Under the pieces are notes generated by a model. That model did no database searches. It was not told the DNA's origin and saw only the letters and a program-made list of their open reading frames with translations. A DNA stretch of 64,000 bases. It comes from Bryopsis sp. KO-2023. Lineage: Eukaryota > Chlorophyta > Ulvophyceae > Bryopsidales > Bryopsidaceae. Below, piece by piece: positions 56,193 to 64,000 of the stretch. Every line of letters starts with the position of its first letter. Position 1 is the stretch's first letter. The stretch is from positions 620,001-684,000 of the forward strand of contig BSYQ01000008.1 of assembly GCA_030272585.1 (NCBI GenBank). The letters run 5' to 3'. The position numbers were made by a program, and so were the translations under genes.

Positions 56193-58067
56193 ATGGCTTG
56201 TATCCCTGCGATGACTCAGCCCGTGTCGGTCAAACCGGGGGAAGAGGTGCCTGTGGAGGTCGTCAAGGAAAAGGTACCTCGAGAAAACTAAAACTTGGTC
56301 CGGTTGGTTTGTTTCGAAAGCTCGAACGGTTTGGACATGGCTAAGTATCTCTCTATACACGCAGCAAGTCGCTCAGCAATTCGTGAAGCTGTTCTACACG
56401 ATTCTGAACAACCATCCTCAGTATCTCGTCCAATTTTATGGAGAGGGGAGCAGCATCATCGTGACAGAGTCGCGAGATGGTTCGCCGACTCCCTTGTCCG
56501 TTGCGGCATCCGACCAACAGGTAAGACCCCGAACAGTTTTGCGAAATATGCTTCCATTTCAAAAAAGCATGCAAAAGCGCGAATGAAAAAATGATGGACG
56601 AAAAAAAACAAAAACACACATTTCTTGCAAGGGGCGACACAGCCAGTGTCAAGAATTTGAAAGAGCTCTGTGCTTTCGCACGCAGGCTATAGGTCCACTC
56701 TTGGTTTCGCTTTTTGCCGGTGTCCAAGTGTCTGTGGAAACTGCAGTGCCACAAAAGTCTCTCAGCGACAGCGTCGTGCTCGTGGTTACTGGAAAGCTAA
56801 CTCGACAGGTATGGCCGCTGCGCAGCGGTATGTATACATGGGCTCTCCACAGCACTGTTGCTTTGTTGATTCTTTGCACTTCTTCGCTAAAATTTGATGT
56901 TTGTCTCGAAAGGACTCCAACGAGAGCAGAATGTTCGTTCAAGCTTTCGTTCTGGCACGACAAGAGAAAGGCTACTTCATCCGAACGGACAATTTGCACG
57001 TCCACAGCCGCGGAAACAGCCGAGACTTTTTTCGTCTGGAGGAAACGCAAGCACTTTCAGCTGACGAACAGGTTCGTTAAGTCCGTTCAAACTATTTCCC
57101 GCAGTGGAAGAAGCGAATCACGACTTTTCCCATTCATCTTTGAGCACTTTGTTGATTCGTTTCTGAGTTCGTTTCCCTTCGGCAGAGTGCTGATAAGGAG
57201 AACGAGCCAGTCAGATCCTTCGATATCGTAACCCAGACCTCTACAGTGGCGACCAGCACGGTGCAAGCCGCCCAACAAATTCACACACCTGAAGACAACT
57301 CGTCAAACGCTTCACAATCTGAGTCGGAGGAAGATGAACACCTTCTTGTAGAACAGCACGAAAGCCCTGAGTCTGTCGAGAGCGTATCTGACAACGGTGC
57401 GATCGTGGGATGTACGAAGAAATCATATGCGGAGGCTGTGTTGAAGGGCGTTTGGAAATCTCCAGCCCCAAAGAAGCAAGAAGCGTCGCCGAAACCCAAC
57501 CCGCCTCCAAAAGCGCCACAACCTGCGACTGGCTCAACATCTCAGGGGCAAACTCCCAAAGTGCGTGAAGCCAAAGAGACCCCTGCGGAAAATGGAACAA
57601 AAAAACAGCCAAAGGAACACCCTGCTGCAGCGAAAACCGCCTCATCAAGAAACAAGAAATCTGCACGAGGTCCACCGGCCCAAACAACCCCACAAGCGCC
57701 CGAGTGCCCCTCGGACAGAAGCATCTTTGTATGCCGCCTGCCATTGGGAATCACGGAAGCCCAAGTGGCCGAAGAATTCTCCAAACATGGAACTTTGCTC
57801 GGGGGCGAGGAGGGTGTCCGAGTGCGCACAGGTCCCAACGCATGCTACGCCTTCATTACCTACTCGACTCCAGAAGGAGCTGCAGCAGCTCTGGAGAACG
57901 TGATCGAGATAGGGGGTGAGGCGGTAGTGAGCGAAATGTGGAACCCAAGGCCCAAACCAGAGCGGCGAAGTCCCAGAGGCACAGGAACGGGCAGGGGTCG
58001 TGGGGGTCGCCAGTCTTCACGGCGCATCCCAGTTTCGGTACCTGACGCTGCGTCCACCAACTTTTAG
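56193..58067 (+). CDS. G3BP-like RNA-binding protein (NTF2 + RRM + RGG)
   Basis: Five exons in phase 0: 56193-56273, 56365-56520, 56686-56808, 56913-57071 and 57186-58067 (466 aa). The NTF2-like domain covers about residues 28-160 (VAQQFVKLFYTILNNHP, QFYGEGSSI, VLVVTGKL, RMFVQAFVLARQEKGYFIRTD). A long acidic then Pro/Lys/Ala-rich linker follows, an RRM at about 350-428 (RSIFVCRLPLGITEAQV as RNP2 region, YAFITY as RNP1) and a C-terminal GTGRGRGGRQSSRR tail. This is the order of G3BP/Rasputin and plant G3BP proteins, which nucleate stress granules and bind mRNA in the cytoplasm. The last exon holds linker, RRM and tail together. Confidence 0.9.
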
Positions 58068-58657
58068 AGTTGGGAAAGGGGAAGGGAGTTGCCAAGATTG
58101 TGTGTGTGTGGGTTTTTGGGTGGGGGGTGGAAAGTGCAAGTGTTTGCCAGGGGTCCTTGCAGTGTGGTTAGAATATCGACACATCATGGAAAATAGAATG
58201 ATCCCTGCGATATGTGGCTTGGTAATTGGCCTCTTTTTGCTCTGTCTTGTAACAATTGGTTGTTGGTTGCTTGTTGGGTTCGTGACTTCCCACTTACATA
58301 TCCCCCACTGGAAATTGAAGGGGGCAGATTCTGGATAGTTCGAAGAGGGAACGCCTCACCTTTCCATCTTGATAACACACCCAAGAAAAAAACAGTGAGG
58401 CAGACAGACCCTGAAATGTTCCCAACGCCCATCTTTCACCGCCCTGGGGGAAAAAGGAAATTTACGTAATCCCCTGGTTGGTTCCTTTTTCTGTCAAATC
58501 GGTGCATCAGGCATCCTCATTGGCACCAGCTTCAGAAAAAGCCAAATTTTCGATGATGTCGGGTAGGTGCGGATCGCGCACCGAGAGGGGAAATCGTCAC
58601 ACCCACCTGGAGTCGCTGCGCTGAGAAGGAATCCTACGCGCTTGATGTTGGACAACG
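58068..58657. other. Intergenic DNA between the G3BP-like and SAS-6 genes
   Basis: 590 bp in which the G3BP-like 3' UTR and the SAS-6 upstream region must both lie. No further gene is seen. Confidence 0.45.
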
Positions 58658-61600
58658 ATGCCCTTGGTGTTGGACGAAAACGCGTTGTCTTGGGAAACCT
58701 TCGACGTCCAGACTGCCTCCACGCTGTACTGGCAGTCAGTCCCGGTATTGTTAAAACATCTCGATAGGGAGGAGCAGGTCGAGGAGCTGACCGTGCGGAT
58801 TCTCTCCGGGTTCACTAGACAGAATCATAACCTACGGGTGAGTGAAGGACTCTTCGCAGTGGCATCCGTTCCGGCCCGACGCTTTTGCGAGCATCTCGAA
58901 GAATGTATTGACATGAGGGCGTCAACGCTCTTTCCTAGTGTTATTGAGACGTCTTAGTGTTACTGGGAATGCTTCCCTATTGCGTATTTCATCGGTTACT
59001 GGGACTTCGTAGAATTCCTGCGGCCATCGACGTCTTTACCGAGAAATCCCTCTCGCACGCTGCCTCCGTAACATGAAAAAAGGCAGAGTTATATTCGTTC
59101 GTGTAGAATTCGATATCTGGCACGGACGCTCCTCTCGTTTCTCGTTTTACGTGTGACGCTTTTTCTCATCGAAACAGAAGCGTCAGGCGAAGACCGGTAT
59201 CAAAAAGGGGGTTATATATATATATATATATATTTGTTTTTTATATCAAACAAAACATTATGGATTCAAGTGAACATAGCCAGTGGTCCGGAATTCGACT
59301 AGAGCAAAGTCAAGTGAAACTGGGATTCCCCAGACTCAATCTGGACATCTGCTACACCCCTGCCTTGAGGCCAAACAATTTAACTGAGAAAATTAACATG
59401 ATGTCACAATTTTTTTTATTCTTTTTATTTTTTATGTATCGATAATCAAATGCAGGGGGAAAAAGGTGCACTGTTGACCGTTTTTTTTTATAATCCGGTG
59501 TGCCATTATAGATTTTACGAGTTCACGTGAGCAGCGAGGAAGACTTGTTTTTTTTGCATTCTCTGGAAGTGAGCGAGGAAGAATTCCAAGGGCTGAAAGC
59601 GGATCAAGGCATTTTGGTAGACTTTTCAAACTTCCCCAACAAAATAATCACACTCCTTGCCAAATGCATAGAGTCTCGTGGAGAGGAAAACCCAAGGTGA
59701 TGCGACCATCCGATCTAAAATTCAGTCAAATGAAAAATTAAGTCGTATCGATTAGTCTGTAGAAATGAGTAATGAATCATCCTTCAATGCGACAGTTCAG
59801 CAATCCAATTTTCTGCAGTGTTTTTTTTAGCGAACGCAGTAATGAGATCATATCTTCACGATATCCAGACATATATATATATATAATTTTTTTATTTTGT
59901 TTTATTTTAAATGTGGTAAACCATTCAGAGTATGTATATATATCTTAAAGGAAATCGATTTTTTGTTTTTTTTCCAGGTTCCAGGCAGAATTGGTGGTGA
60001 GTGGATGCGAGTCTCTGTTTCGAATTGTGGAGACGAATGACTTCAACAAGCTTCCACACATTACTCTCAAATTTCGGTCGGGGAGCGATACGGCGATTAA
60101 GCAGGTATTGCTTTTGTACGTACATGTTCGTAATTTTTTAATTTTTGGAGATGTATGGCTTCTCACAATATTTGAGTTGCTGCGGTAGAAAAAAAATTGT
60201 TTGGAAAAATGCTGTTCACACCTAACTCTTCCCCCCTCCCTCCGGCAAAGAAAAAAAAAAGTATGTGTACGTCATTGAGTGAACAAAAAAAATACACACG
60301 AAAAGCCAGAACATTGCTGTTGTTGGGTTTCAATGAATCAAGAAATTTCGTCAAGATTTAAAGGTGTAAATTGATAATATTTTTTCGTAAATGGGCCAAA
60401 AAAGAAAACCTATGTTTTGAGGTGTTTACTGAAATAAATGAGGTGATTTGTCCAAAGATACGAGTTGCTCTCCGCTTGACACATTCGTGTATACCCACAA
60501 AATTTAGAATTTTATCGTTCAGATTGCACTGTCTGGGGGACTTTATCGGGGGAAAAAAATAACCAAAAAAAAGAAGCATTTCATTCAATCAGTTGAGTTT
60601 TTGTCTTGCTGTAGTTTCTGGCATTTCGTCTGACCGAAGTCCGGTCAAATTGCAAGGAGCTCACAGAGGAGCTCAGAACTTGTGAGGTACACATCTTGTC
60701 GACATGCAAACATAATGAATAAATAAATAAGTAAGCAAATATGTATATATTTCTTTTTTCATATATATATATATATTTTTTTTTGTGTGAGAAACAAACC
60801 ACGCTGTTCGATTTGGGCAGTAACACGTCATTTGAAACAGTTGAAGCCGCTATGTTGTACAACGTTCTATTTATTGTATTTATTGTATTTTCTTTTTTAT
60901 AAAGTAGATAATGGGGCACACGTTTTTTACTGATGTCGAAAACGTATGTTGCTTTGAACAAAAAACCCGAACAAACGTATGAATACAAACATTAGTTTCT
61001 ATTTTTATTATGTTTGTTTGTTCAGGATGCCCGGGACTCTACTTCAAGCCAATTTGCATCTTGTCGAGAAAAACTTGCCAGTGTGCAAGCGGAGCACGAG
61101 AGATGCATGTTGGAAATGAAAGGCAACCAACACACGCAGTTGGCCCAAGCCCAAGAGGAAAAAGCTCGGGAAAAATCTGAACTTAAGGAAAGCCTAGACA
61201 GGTGAGAATCGCTTCGAACCATACTGCACTCTTTTTTATCGGGATTTTTTTCCAGCGTTTTCCAGCTCCTTATGCATAATGATGCCTGCTGTGGATATGA
61301 CTGTGTTTTTGACTTTTGTTGATATTGAGTTTTTTTCCCCACAAGATCAAAGCCAGTCATGTACATTTGAGCACAATTCCATGGCTGCCTGTCTGACCAG
61401 TTTGCTGAGTAAAATGCAGCCCTGGGTGAAAATATGATGTCCGTTCGTTTTTTTTTTCTGTATTGAATAGAGAATGGGGCGAAGTGGAAAGGCGGTTGAG
61501 GGAGAGGCTGGAGGTTATGACTAAAAAGAGTGAGGAATTGGATCAGGAAAATCGGAAGCTTCGCTCCCAGAAGTGTGACCTCGAAACTAAGGTTAGTGTG

Positions 61601-64000
61601 CAAAGCTGGGAAATGACGCTCCCACAGTTTTCAACATGTGGAAAAAGATGATTTGGAAAAATCAACAGGAAGCCAAACCCAACTTGCAACTGATTTGCTG
61701 GGCTGCCTCGGGAAACCCAGAAAAGAAGGACGACTATAAAATTAGTGACAGGGTGTCGTAAGATCAGCCGAATATTTTGATCGCTGTGGAGGGGGCAAAG
61801 TACGCAAAAGAAAAAAGATATATCTATAGTTGTTTTTTTTCGTAAGTCATAATAATTGGATGATTCTTCCAACCGAAGCTTCTTATTAGCAATCCGTCTT
61901 TCGCCAATTTGAATGGAACGATGGACAGTAGTGAGCTTGAGCTCTTTTTTTAAATAAAAATAGATAGAATAAAATAAATAAACCAATAAACCCCGGGAAA
62001 AGTTGCTGTTATTGTTGTTGTTGTTGTTTTCAAATACGTAGTGTGGATTTAAAAAAATAAAAAGAATATTTTTTGTCCCATTTGCAGTATTCCGAGACGA
62101 ATCATCGATTGGCGAGTGCCGAGGGGTACCGCACATCGTTGGGGGAAGAATGCAGCCGATTAAAAGAGCTGAACAAAAAACTGAGCGAAGATAAGCACAC
62201 TTTGGAAATCAAATTGAACGAAATGAAAGGAGAAGGAAGGGCAAACACTGAGAAGGTGGGTCAAAAAATCACCGCTCATCGTAAAACTCCATTTTGGCCA
62301 TGAAATTTTCGCGCATCGATTAGAAACCTGGACCTGGCGAATGTATCTGATGATCATTCTGGCACAGATAACTCGTTGCAATGCTGCACACTGTGGATAA
62401 TCACTGATTGCCTTGACTGCCTCCTCCTCGTTCAGAGAGGAAAAAAAAATAGCACCCATCGGGATTCGAACCCTTGACCTCATCCGGGCGGAAACGATTT
62501 CTGTTTGGAAACTCTCCATGTCAGTCACTGAATCAATCGATCAATACCACATTTTAGAGGAAGCCCCCCCCCCCCCCCCCGCCGGCCACCTACAAAACTC
62601 TCCATTTTTACATGTAAAACTCTTGACATGTTTTACATTGATAATTTTGAAAATATGCAGATTCGTGCGAATGGAGAGGTTTTGGATCAACAGCGGAGCA
62701 GGATTCGTGACATGGAGGCTTCGAATAGGCAGTTAGAAAGCAGATGTGAGGAATTGATCAAAGCCGTACAAACCAACGAGGATTCCAGCTTACAAGTGTC
62801 CAAGCAAAATCAGAGAACTGCACAAATAGCCGGCAAATTAACAGTAAGTGGGCAAGAGAGTGAAAGGATATTCACACTGAAGCGGAAAATCAATTCCAGA
62901 CAATCGAACGAATAGTTTCACTTTTTTAAATATCTATTTTTATTTTTTTCTGATTAAACGTAATTTTTTGTATATAATTCAATCTATAAAAAATGTTTTT
63001 ATTGTATATTTTTTCTTTAAATTGGGTTTTTGAGAGGTAGCAAGTTTTCCGTGATGCGGTGTGGATTCTTTTTCCCAGTCTTATTTCTTATGGTGCTAAT
63101 ACAAAGCGTTGTAGTCAGCTCCTTGATTTAGAATTCCATATTTTTCCGTTTTGCTGATTTTTTTTCTCTCCCAACGGTCGATTAATATGCTCGTTGCTTT
63201 CCCTGTTTGCGGACTCACAGCAAGACATGAAAAATATAAAGGAGAAAAATTCCCATTTAAAAAAGAGTCTGGCCCGTCAAGACGAAAAGATGATTCAACA
63301 AAAACGGGCGGCAGACAAGGCGGAGGAAAAGCGAAAAGCCATCGAGGCTGTTTTGGAAAGTTTTAAGAAAGAAAACGATGGGCTCAGATTGGAGACGGAG
63401 GATTTAAGGTCCAAATTGGAGGACGGCAAAACACAGTTGCAAGAAAGCGAAGGGATGATTCGATGGCTGAATAAACAGGTGAGTGTGTGGGGGGGTGGGG
63501 TGGATTGCAGCGGTTCTTATGATTCAAGGAAAAAATATAAAAAGGGTTGAAAAAAAAAGAAACAGAAACAGAAAAAGGAGGGGGAAAATTCGAGTGTGCG
63601 CTGATCGCAACCCACGGTGGATGGACTGGTAAAAATATGCAGTAAGATTATGTAGTCTTATTATTTTCCTTTTTCAAACTTGTTGGAAAGAATATATATA
63701 TTAAAGTATATATATTGTTCATGAGGCAGGAAAAAGACCTGAAACTTGTCCTTTTTTTTCCCGTTGTTTCATCCAGATCAACGATGCACAGCTCCAGTCC
63801 AGCACCAGGGTGCCAGGCTCCAGATACACATTTCAACCCAGCGCGTCCGTCAGTCTGCCTCCAGCCCCCAACCTCCGAAAATCCGAACCCAGCGGTGGCA
63901 GGCCAGCACTGGCAAATCCCTCACTCTCCGCCCGATTGAGCAGAATACGAGGAAGTTCAGAAAACCTCCTGACGCTCGGAAAAGAAGATTTCGGGGGAGG
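58658..64000 (+). CDS. SAS6: SAS-6 centriole cartwheel protein (partial at the right end)
   Basis: Ten exons so far: 58658-58837, 59512-59696, 59978-60104, 60615-60686, 61026-61201, 61471-61591, 62088-62255, 62661-62843, 63221-63478 and 63777 onward, all in phase. The N-terminal globular head includes DLFFLHSLEVSEEEFQGLKADQGILVDF and the PISA-like FPNKIITLLAKC segment. The SAS-6-specific HITLKF...FLAFRL block follows. A long heptad-patterned coiled coil spans exons 4 to 9 and contains EGMIRWLNKQINDAQ. The last exon starts a Pro/Ser-rich tail that runs off the window. SAS-6 head domains form the nine-fold cartwheel hub of centrioles and basal bodies, so the organism builds flagella or centrioles at some stage. 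Confidence 0.93.
62466..62490 (-). other. tRNA B-box-like sequence in a SAS-6 intron
   Basis: On the minus strand GGGTTCGAATCCC matches the RNA polymerase III B box (GGTTCGANNCC). A run of nine T residues follows within 15 bases, a Pol III terminator. No cloverleaf or matching acceptor stem could be drawn, so this is a tRNA relic or tRNA-derived SINE end rather than a functional tRNA. Confidence 0.4.

Noticed and set aside
62390-62540. Functional tRNA gene on the minus strand
   Set aside because: Only the T-arm/B-box part is present; no acceptor stem pairing or A box could be found.
1-64000. CRISPR array or bacterial operon
   Set aside because: No regularly spaced direct repeats with unique spacers; all recognised host genes except the CPBP gene contain spliceosomal introns.

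Overview
The window is nuclear DNA of a photosynthetic eukaryote. The genes are split by GT-AG introns of about 75 to 600 bases, and two nucleus-encoded plastid proteins are present (an HCF173-like CIA30 protein and a plastid Obg GTPase). There is a plant-type ATX trithorax methyltransferase, and a SAS-6 gene implies centrioles or flagella. Together these suggest a green alga, most likely a streptophyte (charophyte) with motile cells. That assignment is inference, because no rRNA or plastid marker is present. Roughly half of the window is repeats or unrecognised sequence.

Layout. 1-13,780 holds no gene I can name. It contains a short CACTA-type DNA transposon relic with perfect terminal inverted repeats and a 3-bp target duplication (345-2383), an A-rich minisatellite, and three tandem copies of a module that keeps intron-like splice sites. 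13,782-17,898 (minus) is a nine-exon HCF173-like gene. It stands head to head with a nine-exon plastid Obg GTPase gene (18,611-22,064, plus). 22,739-33,774 (plus) is a trithorax/ATX histone methyltransferase of at least 25 resolved exons. It combines PWWP, PHD, an HMG-like segment, three SAND-like modules, an extended PHD, two Tudor-like modules and SET/post-SET.

34,600-39,539 is a full-length, apparently very young LTR retrotransposon with identical LTRs, a 4-bp target duplication and one 1,462-codon ORF. 42,449-52,519 (minus) is a DIRS-type tyrosine-recombinase retrotransposon split by a 6,064-bp hAT transposon (45,558-51,621). Removing the hAT element and one copy of its 8-bp target duplication rejoins the DIRS reading frame exactly. 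The hAT element carries two convergent genes: an intact transposase and an unrecognised repeat-rich protein.

53,867-55,042 is a single-exon, plastid-targeted-looking CPBP (CAAX protease-like) membrane protein with altered active-site motifs. 56,193-58,067 is a G3BP-like NTF2+RRM+RGG gene. 58,658-64,000 is the SAS-6 centriole cartwheel gene, which runs off the right end.

How the genes relate: the divergent HCF173-like/Obg pair share a 712-bp intergenic region and both act in plastid gene expression or ribosome assembly. The other host genes are unrelated housekeeping or regulatory loci separated by transposon-rich DNA. All exon boundaries were read by eye from splice sites, phase consistency and family resemblance; no transcript data were available.
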